Position numbers and translations under genes: made by a program. Of a DNA stretch of 64,000 bases, positions 43,073-52,632 are shown in pieces. Source of the DNA: an uncultured Clostridia bacterium (lineage in GTDB: Bacteria; Bacillota; Clostridia; Christensenellales; Borkfalkiaceae); the NCBI GenBank assembly GCA_944376295.1, contig CALWCE010000007.1, positions 1 to 64,000 on the forward strand. Reading direction: 5' to 3'. Below the pieces are notes generated by a model, which was not told where the DNA came from, searched no databases, and was given only the letters and a program-made list of their open reading frames with translations. Position 1 is the stretch's first letter, and each line of letters opens with the position of its first letter.

Positions 43073-44905
43073 ATGCAGAAAAAGACCAATTATACCTACA
43101 TCGGCGGACAGGCAGTCATCCAGGGCGTCATGATGCGCGGCAAGCGCGGCATGGCGACGGTCGTCCGCAACGACAAAGGCGAGCTGTGCATGGAGGCGAA
43201 GCGCATCACTCCTCCCGAAGAGAGGAAGAAGTGGACGCGCGTCGTCTTTCTGCGCGGCGTCGTCAATTTTTTCGTGTCCTTTGTCGACGGGATGCAGGCG
43301 CTCCTGCGCAGTTCCGAAGCCGCCATCACCGATGATGAGGAAGCTCCGCCCAAGATCAACAAATGGGTGGCGGAAAAGTGGAAAGTGAGCGCGTCGAGCA
43401 TCGTCACGTTCTTCTCCATGCTCATCGGCGTATGCATCGCCCTCGGTCTCTTTTTGTTCCTCCCCATGTATTTCACGGAGCTCATCGCCTCCGTCTCGAA
43501 CGGCGCCGTCGCCGACGTTAGGGGGCTTGCGGGGCTTTACTATAACCTCATCGAGGGCGGGTTCCGTTTTGTCATCTTCGTCGCGTACATCCTCTTTACG
43601 CTGCTATTTAAGTCGCTGAGGGAGACGTACCGCTATCACGGGGCGGAACATAAGACCATCAACTGTTACGAAACGGGCATGCCCCTCACGGTGGAGAACG
43701 TCAAAAAGTGTTCGCGCATGCACGACCGCTGCGGCACGACGTTCATCTTCTTCGTGCTCATCGTCTCCATCCTGCTCTTTGCGCTCGTGAGCTGGGCGAT
43801 CGGCGGGCTCAATACGGGCTCTTCCGCGCTCGACTTCTTTTTGAGCTTTCTCATCAAGCTCGCGCTCCTGCCCGTCATCGCGGGCGTTTCCTACGAGATC
43901 CTGAAGCTGCTCGCAAAGACGCAGTCGCCCCTCGTCCTTCCGCTGAAGGCGCCCGGCTATCTTTTGCAGAAACTGACGACCAAAGAACCCGACGACGGCA
44001 TGATCGAGTGCGCCGTCCTGGCGTTCGAAAAGGTGCTTGATATGGACGCCGATCCCGATTCCCCCGAAAAGATCTTCATCACCGAAACCAAACTCTCCCG
44101 CCTCAAAGAGATGATGACGGACGCCTTCGAAAAGCACGGCATCGACTCTTCGGACGCCGAGTGGATCCTGAGCCTCACGCTGAACATCCCGCGGAGCGGG
44201 CTTTCCGAGGAGCGCATCGTCACGCGCGCCGAGTGCGAGAAGATCGTCGCCCTCTTTGAAGAGCGTTTGACGGGCAGGCCGCTCTGGTATATCATCGGCA
44301 ACACCGAATTTTACGGCTATCCCATCGAAGTCGACGAGCGCGTGCTCATCCCCCGTCCCGAAACGGAGATCTTGGTGCAGCAGGCCATCGCCGCCGTGCA
44401 GGAGGGCAATACGGTGCTCGATCTTTGCACGGGCAGCGGCGCCATCGCCGTCGCTATCGCCTGCGAAGCCGCCAAAGACAAGAACATCTCCGTCGTCGCC
44501 GCCGACATTTCGGAGGGCGCCCTCGAAGTCGCGCGCAACAACGTGCGCCGCAACAAAGCCAACGTCGTGGTCGTCAAGAGCGACCTGTTCGAAAATATCC
44601 AGGGAAAATTCAACATCATCACCGCCAACCCGCCCTATGTGCGGAGCGGGGAGATCGCCTATCTTCAGCACGAAGTGCGCGACTTCGAACCCCGCCTTGC
44701 GCTCGACGGCGGCACGGACGGTCTCGATTTTTACCGCCGCATCGCAGCGGACGTGCGCGAACACATCGCCCGCGGCGGCATGCTCATTTTAGAGTGCGGC
44801 GAAGATCAGGCGCAGGACGTTTTGAAGATCTTCTCCGACTGCGACTATGCGATGGTCGTCAAAGACCTCGCGGGCAAGGAACGCATCGTCAAGATCGTAT
44901 ATTGA
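43073..44905 (+). CDS. prmC: DUF1385 membrane protein fused to PrmC methyltransferase
   Basis: 610 residues from ATG 43073 (GGTGAGG upstream; a TTG at 43028 lies in the terminator). Residues 1-310 are a DUF1385/YqhQ-type protein: GGQAVIQGVMMRG, four to five membrane helices, YHGAEHKTI near 189, ending LTTKEPDD near 301. Residues 330-610 are PrmC, with LIPRPETEILV, LCTGSGAIAVAI and catalytic NPPY (519-522). PrmC methylates the GGQ glutamine of release factors, and prfA follows 25 nt later. The two parts are separate proteins in most bacteria. This reading has no frameshift. Confidence 0.9.
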   Translation: MQKKTNYTYIGGQAVIQGVMMRGKRGMATVVRNDKGELCMEAKRITPPEERKKWTRVVFLRGVVNFFVSFVDGMQALLRSSEAAITDDEEAPPKINKWVAEKWKVSASSIVTFFSMLIGVCIALGLFLFLPMYFTELIASVSNGAVADVRGLAGLYYNLIEGGFRFVIFVAYILFTLLFKSLRETYRYHGAEHKTINCYETGMPLTVENVKKCSRMHDRCGTTFIFFVLIVSILLFALVSWAIGGLNTGSSALDFFLSFLIKLALLPVIAGVSYEILKLLAKTQSPLVLPLKAPGYLLQKLTTKEPDDGMIECAVLAFEKVLDMDADPDSPEKIFITETKLSRLKEMMTDAFEKHGIDSSDAEWILSLTLNIPRSGLSEERIVTRAECEKIVALFEERLTGRPLWYIIGNTEFYGYPIEVDERVLIPRPETEILVQQAIAAVQEGNTVLDLCTGSGAIAVAIACEAAKDKNISVVAADISEGALEVARNNVRRNKANVVVVKSDLFENIQGKFNIITANPPYVRSGEIAYLQHEVRDFEPRLALDGGTDGLDFYRRIAADVREHIARGGMLILECGEDQAQDVLKIFSDCDYAMVVKDLAGKERIVKIVY

Positions 44906-44930
44906 GCGCTTCTTTTGAGCGCGTCGGAGC

Positions 44931-45995
44931 ATGATGAGCAAAGTCAAAGACATCGCGGCGCGGTACGAGACGCTGGGGGAACTCCTCTCCTCCCCCGAGA
45001 CCGCCGCCGATCCCGCCCGCTGGGCGGCATATTCCAAGGAGCGGGCCTCTCTCGAAGAGATCGCGCTCCAATATTACGCATGCGAGCGCACGAAAGAGGA
45101 GATGGACGCCGCTTTTTTGGAAGCGGAAACAGAGACGGGCGAGATGAAGGAGCTGCTGCTCGATGAGGGATACGCCCTCAAAGAGAAGCTTGTCTCCCTC
45201 GAAAACGAGCTCAAGGTCCTGCTCCTTCCCAAGGACGAGAAGGACGACGGGGGCTGCACCCTCGAGATCCGCGCGGGCGCGGGCGGCGAGGAAGCGGCGC
45301 TCTTTGCCTATGAGCTCTACCGCATGTATCAGGGGTACTGCGAGAAGCACCGCTTCCGCTTCGAACCCGTCGACCTCAGCGAAACGGAGCTCGGCGGCAT
45401 GAAGGAAGCCATCGTCAACATCAGCGGCAGGGGCGCCTACGGGCGCTTGAAATACGAGAGCGGCGTGCACCGCGTGCAGCGCGTGCCCGAAACGGAATCG
45501 CAGGGGCGCATCCATACCTCGACGGTCACCGTCGCCGTCCTTCCCGAGGCGGAGGAGGTGGACGTTGCGATCGACGAGAAGGACATCCGCGTCGACCTGT
45601 ACCGGTCCTCGGGCGCGGGCGGGCAGAAGGTCAACAAGACGGAGACCGCCATCCGCATCACGCACTTCCCGACGGGCATCGTCGTCACCTGCCAGGATGA
45701 GCGCAGCCAGCTCAAGAACCGCGAAAAGGCGTTCCGCGTGCTGCGCGCACGCCTCTACGACTATTACAACGGCAAGCGTGAAGGCGAGGAGGCGGCAAAC
45801 CGCAGGAGCCTCGTCGGCACGGGGGACAGGAGCGAACGCATCCGCACCTACAACTTCCCGCAAAGCCGCATCACCGATCACAGGATCGGGCTCAGCCTGC
45901 ATTCGATGGAAAACTTCCTCGCGGGCGACCTCGACGAGATGCTCGACGCTTTGGCGCGGGCGGACCGGGAGGCGCGCCTTGCGGCAGGCGAATGA
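44931..45995 (+). CDS. prfA: Peptide chain release factor 1
   Basis: 354 residues. It ends translation at UAA and UAG. The GGQ loop is SSGAGGQKVNKTE and the downstream ERIRTYNFPQSRITDHR block is standard. Its GGQ is the substrate of PrmC just upstream. Two ATGs in a row at 44931; CGGAGC precedes the first. Confidence 0.96.
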   Translation: MMSKVKDIAARYETLGELLSSPETAADPARWAAYSKERASLEEIALQYYACERTKEEMDAAFLEAETETGEMKELLLDEGYALKEKLVSLENELKVLLLPKDEKDDGGCTLEIRAGAGGEEAALFAYELYRMYQGYCEKHRFRFEPVDLSETELGGMKEAIVNISGRGAYGRLKYESGVHRVQRVPETESQGRIHTSTVTVAVLPEAEEVDVAIDEKDIRVDLYRSSGAGGQKVNKTETAIRITHFPTGIVVTCQDERSQLKNREKAFRVLRARLYDYYNGKREGEEAANRRSLVGTGDRSERIRTYNFPQSRITDHRIGLSLHSMENFLAGDLDEMLDALARADREARLAAGE

Positions 45996-46030
45996 GAAAG
46001 CCAAACATTTTTCCCAAAGAGGTATTTGAT

Positions 46031-47227
46031 ATGGAAAGACTTGCAAAGCGCATCCGCACCATCTCGCCCTCGCTGACGCTCGCGATCAGCGCGAAGGCAA
46101 AGGCGATGAAGGCGGCGGGCGAAGACGTCGTCAACTTCGGCGTGGGGGAGCCCGACTTCAACACGCCCGAGCACATCATCAAGGCTGCAGAAGACGCCCT
46201 CGAGCGCGGCTGCACCAAGTACACGCCCGCAGCGGGCCTTCCCGAACTGCGCCGCGCGATCTGCGATAAATTCGCGCGCGACAACGGCCTCGAATACGAG
46301 CCTTCGCAGATCATCGTCTCCAACGGCGCCAAGCATTCCATCTTCAACGTATGCTTCGCGCTCCTCGACCCGGGCGACGAGGTCATCATCCCCGCGCCTT
46401 ACTGGCTCACCTATCCCGAAGTCGTCAAGGTGTGCGGCGGCGTGCCCGTCATCGTCGAAGCGAGCAAGAAGAACCACTTCAAGATCACGCCCGAGGAGCT
46501 GAAAAGCGCCATCACGCCCAGGACCAAGCTCTTCATCTTCAATTCGCCCTGCAATCCCACGGGCGCCGTCTATACGGAAGCGGAAGTGCGCGCACTTGCC
46601 GCCGTCTGCGAAGAGGCGGGCATCTTCGTCCTTTCCGACGAAATTTATGAAAAGCTCGTCTACGGGGAAGAGAAGCCCTTCTCGATGGCTGCCGTCTCCC
46701 CTAAGATGAAGGAGCAGACCATCACGGTCAACGGCGTTTCCAAGACGTACGCGATGACGGGCTGGCGCATCGGCTATCTCGCCGCGCCCCTCGACATCGC
46801 CAAGGCGATCTCTTCTTTCCAGAGCCACGCGACGAGCAACCCCAACTCCATCGCCCAGTACGCGACGATCAAGGCGCTCAATTCGCCCGAGGCTTCCGTC
46901 GAGGAGATGGTCGCCCGCTTTGCGCGCCGCCGTCTCGCTCTCATCGAGCGCGTTTCCGAGATGAAGGACGTCTACTGCATCATCCCCGAAGGGGCGTTCT
47001 ATGCGATGCTCGTCGTGAGCTCCGCCTACGGCAAGAGCTTCGGCGCGCACAAGATCGTGGATTCCGTCTCCTTCTCCGACGTGCTGCTCGACGCCGCGAA
47101 AGTGGCGGTCGTTCCCGGCAAGGCGTTCGGCGCGGACGACTGCGTGCGCCTTTCCTATTCGCTCTCCATGAAGGATATGTTGGAGGGCCTGGAGCGCATC
47201 GACGCCTTTGTGCAGAGCCTTCGGTGA
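46031..47227 (+). CDS. aspB: Aspartate aminotransferase, class I PLP enzyme
   Basis: 398 residues from ATG 46031, where AAAGAGG lies eight nt upstream and the N-terminus fits the family; an ATG at 45992 overlapping prfA would add 13 residues. NFGVGEPDFNTPEH, NSPCNPTGAVY, DEIYEKLVYG and the PLP lysine in NGVSKTYAMTGWRIGY are visible. Likely swaps amino groups between aspartate and 2-oxoglutarate, linking to lysC and thrC in this window. Confidence 0.93.
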   Translation: MERLAKRIRTISPSLTLAISAKAKAMKAAGEDVVNFGVGEPDFNTPEHIIKAAEDALERGCTKYTPAAGLPELRRAICDKFARDNGLEYEPSQIIVSNGAKHSIFNVCFALLDPGDEVIIPAPYWLTYPEVVKVCGGVPVIVEASKKNHFKITPEELKSAITPRTKLFIFNSPCNPTGAVYTEAEVRALAAVCEEAGIFVLSDEIYEKLVYGEEKPFSMAAVSPKMKEQTITVNGVSKTYAMTGWRIGYLAAPLDIAKAISSFQSHATSNPNSIAQYATIKALNSPEASVEEMVARFARRRLALIERVSEMKDVYCIIPEGAFYAMLVVSSAYGKSFGAHKIVDSVSFSDVLLDAAKVAVVPGKAFGADDCVRLSYSLSMKDMLEGLERIDAFVQSLR

Positions 47228-47266
47228 GAAAAGTAAAAAATTTGCCGCTTTTTTTCGGGAAACCCC

Positions 47267-47295
47267 TTGAAAAATGCGTCAAAACTTGATAGAAT
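47267..47295 (+). promoter_or_regulatory. SigmaA promoter of the small P-loop gene
   Basis: TTGAAA at 47267-47272, 17-nt spacer, TAGAAT at 47290-47295. The ATG is at 47338 with TAGGAGGATAAC before it. Confidence 0.75.
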
Positions 47296-47337
47296 AGAAG
47301 CATAATAAACGCGCCGCGAGGCGCATAGGAGGATAAC

Positions 47338-47745
47338 ATGATCAAAATCATTTGCGGCCCCAAGGGAAGCGGAAAGACAAAGCGCATCATCGACGCGGCG
47401 AACGGCGCGGTCGATACAGCCAAGGGCCACTTGATTTTCATTACCGACACCAAGCGGTATATGTACGACCTCAGGCGTGAGGTGCGCTTCATCGACGTTT
47501 CCGATTACTCCGTCGCGGGGGAAGACGCGCTGTGCGGCTTCATCAAGGGCGTCATCGCAGGCAGCTACGATAACGAATTCGTCTATGTCGACGGCGTGGC
47601 GCGCATCGCGGGCAAGGCCATCAAGGATATGGCGCAGCTCTTCTATATGCTCGAGAAAGTCGCTCAGATGCGCTCTCTCACCATCTACATCACCTGCAGC
47701 TGCGCGGAAGAGGAACTTCCCGAATTCGCGAAGAAGTACCTGTAA
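47338..47745 (+). CDS. Small P-loop ATP/GTP-binding protein, unrecognised
   Basis: 135 residues. It begins directly with a P-loop (IICGPKGSGKTKRIID). A second strand LIFITDTKRYMYDL and a possible Walker B or sensor strand EFVYVDGVARI follow. No transmembrane helix. It has its own promoter and terminator, so it is a single-gene unit. Function unknown; similar small P-loop proteins occur in Clostridia without assignment as far as I recall. Confidence 0.75.
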   Translation: MIKIICGPKGSGKTKRIIDAANGAVDTAKGHLIFITDTKRYMYDLRREVRFIDVSDYSVAGEDALCGFIKGVIAGSYDNEFVYVDGVARIAGKAIKDMAQLFYMLEKVAQMRSLTIYITCSCAEEELPEFAKKYL

Positions 47746-47798
47746 GGCAGGACACGGGGCATCCGCCCCGGACATTTCCAAAGAACACTTTCCCGTTA

Positions 47799-47825
47799 CG
47801 TCCCTTGTTCATAAGGGGCGTTTTC
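47799..47825 (+). terminator. Terminator before thrC
   Basis: CGTCCCTT (47799-47806) pairs with AAGGGGCG (47813-47820; one G-U), followed by TTTT. It ends the P-loop gene. Confidence 0.65.
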
Positions 47826-47865
47826 GGGCGTTTCAGAGGGCGCACTGCCCTTGAAGGAGGCGACA

Positions 47866-49365
47866 ATGTATTTTATCAGTACGCGGGGCAACGAGCGCGT
47901 CACGGGCGCCGAGGCCGTCGTGCAGGGGCTCGCGAAGGACGGCGGGCTGTTCGTTCCCGAAAAATTCCCCTCCGTTTCGGCGGAGGAGATGGAGCGCATG
48001 CTCGCGATGGACTATCCCGAGCGCGCCGCCCTCGTCCTTTCCAAGTACTTCGACGAATACGATAAGGACGAGCTGCTGTCCGCGCTCAAAGCGGCATACG
48101 CCCAGTTCGACGACGGCGACGCCGCTCCCCTCGTCAAGGTGGAGAACGGCATGTTCATGCTCGAACTCTATCACGGCCCCACCTGCGCCTTCAAGGATAT
48201 GGCGCTCACCGTGCTCCCTTATCTGTTGAGGAAGGGGTGCGATCTTCTGGGCATCAAGGAGACCGTCCTCATCCTCGTCGCGACGAGCGGCGATACGGGC
48301 AAGGCGGCGCTCGAAGGCTTCCGCGACAGGGAGGGCGTCAAGATCATGGTCGTCTATCCCGACGACGGCGTCTCCAAGATGCAGAAGCTGCAGATGTGCA
48401 CGCAGGACGGCGAGAACGTCAACGTCGTGGCGGTCAAGGGCAACTTCGACGACTGCCAGACGACGGTCAAGCGCATCTTCCACTCCGAAGAGTGTAAAGA
48501 AGAGCTTGCCAAGAGAAATATCCGCCTCTCGTCCGCCAATTCCATCAACTTCGGGCGGCTGGCGCCCCAGATCGCTTACTATTTCTCCGCTTATCTCGAT
48601 CTCGTCTCCTCCGAGCAGATCAAGATGGGGGACAAGGTAGATTTCACCGTTCCCACGGGCAACTTCGGCAACATCCTCGCGGCGTACTATGCCAAGCAGA
48701 TGGGGCTTCCCGTCGGCAGGCTCGTGTGCGCTTCCAACCGCAACAACGTCCTCACCGACTTCCTCCTGCGCGGCGTCTACGACGTCAGCAAGCGCCCCTT
48801 CTTCAAGACGATGTCCCCCTCGATGGATATCCTCATCTCGTCCAATCTTGAGCGTCTTCTTTTCGAGCTCTCGGGAAGGGACGCCGCTCTCACGGCGGAG
48901 CGCATGGAGTCCCTCGTGAAGACGGGCAAATATTCCGTGCGCGCGGAGGAGCTCAAGTCTATCCGCGAGCAGTTCTATGCGGGCTATGCTTCGGAGGACG
49001 ACACGGTGGACTGCGTCTACGAATTCTTCACCGAATACGGCTATCCCATGGATCCGCATACGGGCGTCGCGATGTTCGTCGCCGAGCGCTATCACGAATC
49101 GCTCGAAAAGGAGACGCCGCCCGTAACTCCCGCGCCGATGGTCGTCGTGTCGACGGCGAGCCCCTATAAGTTCCCGCAGGCGGTTTACTACGCGCTCACG
49201 GGCAACGACGTCAAAGACAGCTTCAAGGGCATCAAGCGCATCAATCTTCTGACGGCGATGAAGGTCCCCGAAAGCCTCAAGGAGATCCGCTACAAGCCCA
49301 TCCGCTTCAAGACGTCCGTCTCTGCCGATAAGATCTTCGAGGAAGTTTTAAAGTTCGTCGGCTGA
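47866..49365 (+). CDS. thrC: Threonine synthase
   Basis: 499 residues, from ATG 47866, which has AAGGAGG upstream. It converts phosphohomoserine to threonine with PLP. The PLP lysine is in HGPTCAFKDMAL, with VATSGDTGKAALEG and VPTGNFGNILAAYYA as further family blocks. Longer form (thrC subgroup 2). It is the only threonine-branch gene here besides lysC and aspB. Confidence 0.96.
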   Translation: MYFISTRGNERVTGAEAVVQGLAKDGGLFVPEKFPSVSAEEMERMLAMDYPERAALVLSKYFDEYDKDELLSALKAAYAQFDDGDAAPLVKVENGMFMLELYHGPTCAFKDMALTVLPYLLRKGCDLLGIKETVLILVATSGDTGKAALEGFRDREGVKIMVVYPDDGVSKMQKLQMCTQDGENVNVVAVKGNFDDCQTTVKRIFHSEECKEELAKRNIRLSSANSINFGRLAPQIAYYFSAYLDLVSSEQIKMGDKVDFTVPTGNFGNILAAYYAKQMGLPVGRLVCASNRNNVLTDFLLRGVYDVSKRPFFKTMSPSMDILISSNLERLLFELSGRDAALTAERMESLVKTGKYSVRAEELKSIREQFYAGYASEDDTVDCVYEFFTEYGYPMDPHTGVAMFVAERYHESLEKETPPVTPAPMVVVSTASPYKFPQAVYYALTGNDVKDSFKGIKRINLLTAMKVPESLKEIRYKPIRFKTSVSADKIFEEVLKFVG

Positions 49366-49432
49366 GGAAAGGGGCGAAAGGTGTCAGAATGACAGAAATC
49401 TTGCCCGAAAAGGGGAAAATTTCCCAAAAGTC

Positions 49433-49461
49433 TTGACTACTTTTCGCGAATGTGCTACAAT
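49433..49461 (+). promoter_or_regulatory. SigmaA promoter of gap
   Basis: TTGACT at 49433-49438, 17-nt spacer, TACAAT at 49456-49461. A 5' UTR of about 50 nt leads to the ATG at 49521 with AAGAGGAGATT. Confidence 0.85.
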
Positions 49462-49520
49462 GATACGGTAAATACGGCTTCCGCAGGCGCGGCGGCCGAA
49501 AAAAGAGGAGATTAGGTATT

Positions 49521-50540
49521 ATGGCAAATGTAAGAGTTGCAATCAATGGCTTCGGCAGGATCGGTCGCCTTGCGTTCCGTCAGATGTTCGGCGCAGACGG
49601 CTATGAGATCGTCGCGATCAACGACCTGACCAGCCCAAAGATGCTCGCGCATCTTCTCAAGTATGACTCCGCACAGGGCAGATACGAGCACGCAGACACC
49701 GTGTCCGCCGATGACGAAGCCGGCACCATCACCGTCTGCGGCAAGACCATCAAGATCTATGCCGAAAAAGACGCAAAGAACCTTCCTTGGGGCGAGATCG
49801 GCGTAGACGTCGTCCTCGAATGCACGGGCTTCTACACCTCCAAGGCAAAGAGCCAGGCTCACATCGACGCAGGCGCAAAGAAGGTCGTCATCTCCGCTCC
49901 CGCGGGCAACGATCTTCCCACCGTCGTGTTCAGCGTCAACGAGAAGTCGCTCAAGAAGTCGGATACCATCATCTCCGCAGCTTCCTGCACGACCAACTGC
50001 CTCGCTCCCATGGCAGATACCCTCAACAAGCTCGCTAAGATCAAGAAGGGCTACATGACGACCATCCACGCTTACACGGGCGACCAGATGGTGCTCGACG
50101 GTCCTCACCGCAAGGGCGATCTTCGCCGTGCGCGTGCCGCTGCCGTCAACATCGTTCCCAACTCCACGGGCGCTGCAAAGGCGATCGGTCTTGTCATCCC
50201 CGAACTCAACGGCGTGCTTGACGGCTGCGCTCAGCGCGTTCCCGTTCCCACCGGCTCTCTGACGCAGCTCGTCGCGATCTGCGAAGGCGAGATCGATAAG
50301 GACGCCGTCAACAAGGCGATGAAGGACGCTTCCTCCGCTTCCTTCGGTTACACCGAAGAAGAGATCGTCTCCTCCGATATCGTCGGCATCACCTACGGTT
50401 CGCTGTTCGACGCTACGCAGACCAAGTGCATGCCCATGGGCGACGGCACGACGCTCGTCAAGGTCGTCTCCTGGTACGACAACGAGAACTCCTACACCAG
50501 CCAGATGGTGCGCACGATCAAGTACTTCGCAGAGCTTTGA
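49521..50540 (+). CDS. gap: Glyceraldehyde-3-phosphate dehydrogenase
   Basis: 339 residues. It oxidises GAP to 1,3-bisphosphoglycerate with [18 protein letters not shown] is the NAD-binding start, and the active Cys is in [13 protein letters not shown]. Codons differ from neighbours: more GCT, CTT and GCA, as expected of a very highly expressed gene. Single-gene unit with its own promoter and terminator. Confidence 0.97.
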   Translation: MANVRVAINGFGRIGRLAFRQMFGADGYEIVAINDLTSPKMLAHLLKYDSAQGRYEHADTVSADDEAGTITVCGKTIKIYAEKDAKNLPWGEIGVDVVLECTGFYTSKAKSQAHIDAGAKKVVISAPAGNDLPTVVFSVNEKSLKKSDTIISAASCTTNCLAPMADTLNKLAKIKKGYMTTIHAYTGDQMVLDGPHRKGDLRRARAAAVNIVPNSTGAAKAIGLVIPELNGVLDGCAQRVPVPTGSLTQLVAICEGEIDKDAVNKAMKDASSASFGYTEEEIVSSDIVGITYGSLFDATQTKCMPMGDGTTLVKVVSWYDNENSYTSQMVRTIKYFAEL

Positions 50541-50558
50541 TCGGAATTTGAACAAAAT

Positions 50559-50590
50559 AGAGCGCTCTCCCTCGGGAGGGCGCTTTTTGC
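50559..50590 (+). terminator. Terminator after gap
   Basis: AGCGCTCTCC (50561-50570) pairs with GGAGGGCGCT (50575-50584; one G-U), ending in TTTTT. Confidence 0.85.
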
Positions 50591-50620
50591 TTGCAAAATA
50601 TACGAGATCCAACGAGGGTA

Positions 50621-50649
50621 TTGTCAAGCGCTGCTGCGCGTGATATAAT
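50621..50649 (+). promoter_or_regulatory. SigmaA promoter of the BspA-type lipoprotein gene
   Basis: TTGTCA at 50621-50626, 17-nt spacer, TATAAT at 50644-50649. The ATG at 50685 follows GGGAGGGGAAT. Confidence 0.85.
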
Positions 50650-50684
50650 ATAGAAAAGCGGCACTTGAGCCGCGGGAGGGGAAT

Positions 50685-52475
50685 ATGAAGAAGAAAATCA
50701 TCGCCGTCATTGCGGCATGCGCCATCCTCTGCATGGCGGGGGCGTTTGCCTCATGCAGTCATGAACACAAGTTCGGCGAATGGGTCACGGTGACGGAGGC
50801 GACCTGTACCGAAGGCGGCGTGCGGGAACGCACCTGCAGGTGCGGCGAGCGGGAAGCGGAGGCCGTCGACGCCCTCGGCCATGACTACCGGAACGGCGTC
50901 TGCACGCGCTGCGGCGAGGAACAGCCGCCGACAGAGAACGAATTTTTTGCTTTTTTGCCGCAGGGGAACGGCTGCTATTCCATCGAAGCGGCTCCCGGGA
51001 AACTGCTGCCCGAGACCGTCGTCCTGCCCTCGGAATATGAGGGAGGTGCGGTCACGGAGATCCTTCCCTCGGGGTTTTGGAGAGGGAATATGAGGACTGT
51101 CTTCATCCCGGACAGCTATACCAATATTGCCAACGAAGCCTTTTCGGGCTGCGATGCGCTCGAGGAAGTGACGGCGGAAGGGCAGCTCGATCAACTCGGC
51201 GATAACGCCTTTTACGGCTGTTCCTCGCTGGAGCGCGCGCTCTTTGAGGACGGCGTAAAAAGAGTGGGCAACAGTGTGTTCGGAGATTGTACCGCGCTCA
51301 CCGAAGTGCGGCTGGGGGAAGGGACGGAGATCTTATCGGGAGAGCTTTGCGTCCGCTGCCCCTCTTTGAAGGAGATCGTGCTCCCCGACAGCGTGACGCA
51401 GATCTGGAAAAGCCTTGCGCGGGAATGCGAAAGCCTGGAGCGGATCTCGATCGGCAGCGGGCTCAAGTCGATCTCCGCTATCGGCGGAATGGCGATGGCT
51501 CCCGATTGCCCCGCGCTCTCCAAGATCGAAGTCGATCCCGAAAACCCCTTCTTCTCGGGGGAAGGGAACTGCCTTGTGCGGAAGGAAGACGGGCTGCTCC
51601 TCGCGGGCGGCAAAGACAGCGTGATCCCCGCCGACGGCAGCGTGCGGGAGATCGGATACGGCGCCTTTTCGGGAACAGCCATCGCGCGCGCCGAGATCCC
51701 CGCGGGCGTCGTCCGCATCGGAGACAATGCGTTCATGAACTGTACCGCGCTTGCCAAGGTCAGCTTCCCTGCAGGGCTTTCCGAGATCGGCGGGTACGCC
51801 TTTGCAGGCTGTGGAAAACTTGCCGAGATCGCTCTTCCCGAGGGGCTTTCCGAGATCGGCGACTATGCCTTTTGGAGTACAGCGATCGGGACGCTTCGCC
51901 TTCCCGAGTCTCTCTCAAAGATCGGGCTCGCCGTTTTTTCGGACTGCACGAACCTCAAGACCGCCTATGTGCCCGGCGTGAAGAACGTGGGCGGCGGGAT
52001 GTTCCAAGATTGTACCGCGCTGGAAGAGGTGACGATAGGGGAGGGCGCCGTCGACCTCGGGGCGTCCCTGTTCTCGGGCTGCACCGCGCTGCGCTCGGTC
52101 ACGCTCCCCGAAAGCGCCGTCTCGGTAGGCGACGAGTGCTTTTCGGGCTGCACGTCGTTGGCGGAGATCGAGTGGGGATCGCCGCTCATCGTGATCGGCG
52201 GGCGTGCCTTCCGGGACTGCGTCCTTTTGCGGGAAGTCTGTCTCGGCGCGTCCGCATATTACGTCGGTCCCGGGGCATTCCTCGGCTGCGAGTCGCTCGA
52301 AGCGGTGTATTTTGCCGGGACGGAGGGCTGGACGGCGGACAGAGAGCCCATCGATCCCGCGCTTCTTGCCGACCCTCAGGCGGCAGCTCAACTTCTGAAA
52401 GAGAATGAGAGCCAAATATGGGAAAATCCCGAAAAAAGAGACGAATGGTTCGGGAGCGCCGGTCAAGGAGCATGA
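50685..52475 (+). CDS. BspA-type leucine-rich-repeat lipoprotein
   Basis: 596 residues. Signal peptide with a loose lipobox (AGAFASC), so probably lipid-anchored outside. Residues 25-80 hold two short cysteine-bearing blocks (CTEGGVRERTCRCG; CTRCGEE) that may bind metal. About 18 LRR units of the Treponema/BspA kind follow (pattern IGDNAFMNCTALAKVSFPAGL), up to 545. The last part reads FAGTEGWTADREPIDPALLA. Proteins of this type usually mediate adhesion or surface binding. It shares its C-terminal module with the gene at 53876. Confidence 0.88.
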   Translation: MKKKIIAVIAACAILCMAGAFASCSHEHKFGEWVTVTEATCTEGGVRERTCRCGEREAEAVDALGHDYRNGVCTRCGEEQPPTENEFFAFLPQGNGCYSIEAAPGKLLPETVVLPSEYEGGAVTEILPSGFWRGNMRTVFIPDSYTNIANEAFSGCDALEEVTAEGQLDQLGDNAFYGCSSLERALFEDGVKRVGNSVFGDCTALTEVRLGEGTEILSGELCVRCPSLKEIVLPDSVTQIWKSLARECESLERISIGSGLKSISAIGGMAMAPDCPALSKIEVDPENPFFSGEGNCLVRKEDGLLLAGGKDSVIPADGSVREIGYGAFSGTAIARAEIPAGVVRIGDNAFMNCTALAKVSFPAGLSEIGGYAFAGCGKLAEIALPEGLSEIGDYAFWSTAIGTLRLPESLSKIGLAVFSDCTNLKTAYVPGVKNVGGGMFQDCTALEEVTIGEGAVDLGASLFSGCTALRSVTLPESAVSVGDECFSGCTSLAEIEWGSPLIVIGGRAFRDCVLLREVCLGASAYYVGPGAFLGCESLEAVYFAGTEGWTADREPIDPALLADPQAAAQLLKENESQIWENPEKRDEWFGSAGQGA

Positions 52476-52530
52476 AACAGCGATCCGAGCCCGTTTGATA
52501 TTTCTTTGTAATTTTTTTAAAAAAACCCTA

Positions 52531-52558
52531 TTGACAGGGGGGGTAAGTCTGTTATAAT
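52531..52558 (+). promoter_or_regulatory. SigmaA promoter of the three-lipoprotein operon
   Basis: TTGACA at 52531-52536, a 16-nt spacer with a G7 run, TATAAT at 52553-52558. It leads to the genes at 52633, 53211 and 53876. The spacer differs from the 17 nt seen elsewhere. Confidence 0.8.
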
Positions 52559-52632
52559 ATCAATGGATATAATTAAATGGGGAAAGCAGATCGATCAGAT
52601 CTTGCAATAATCAAGAGATAGGGAGGTTAAAA

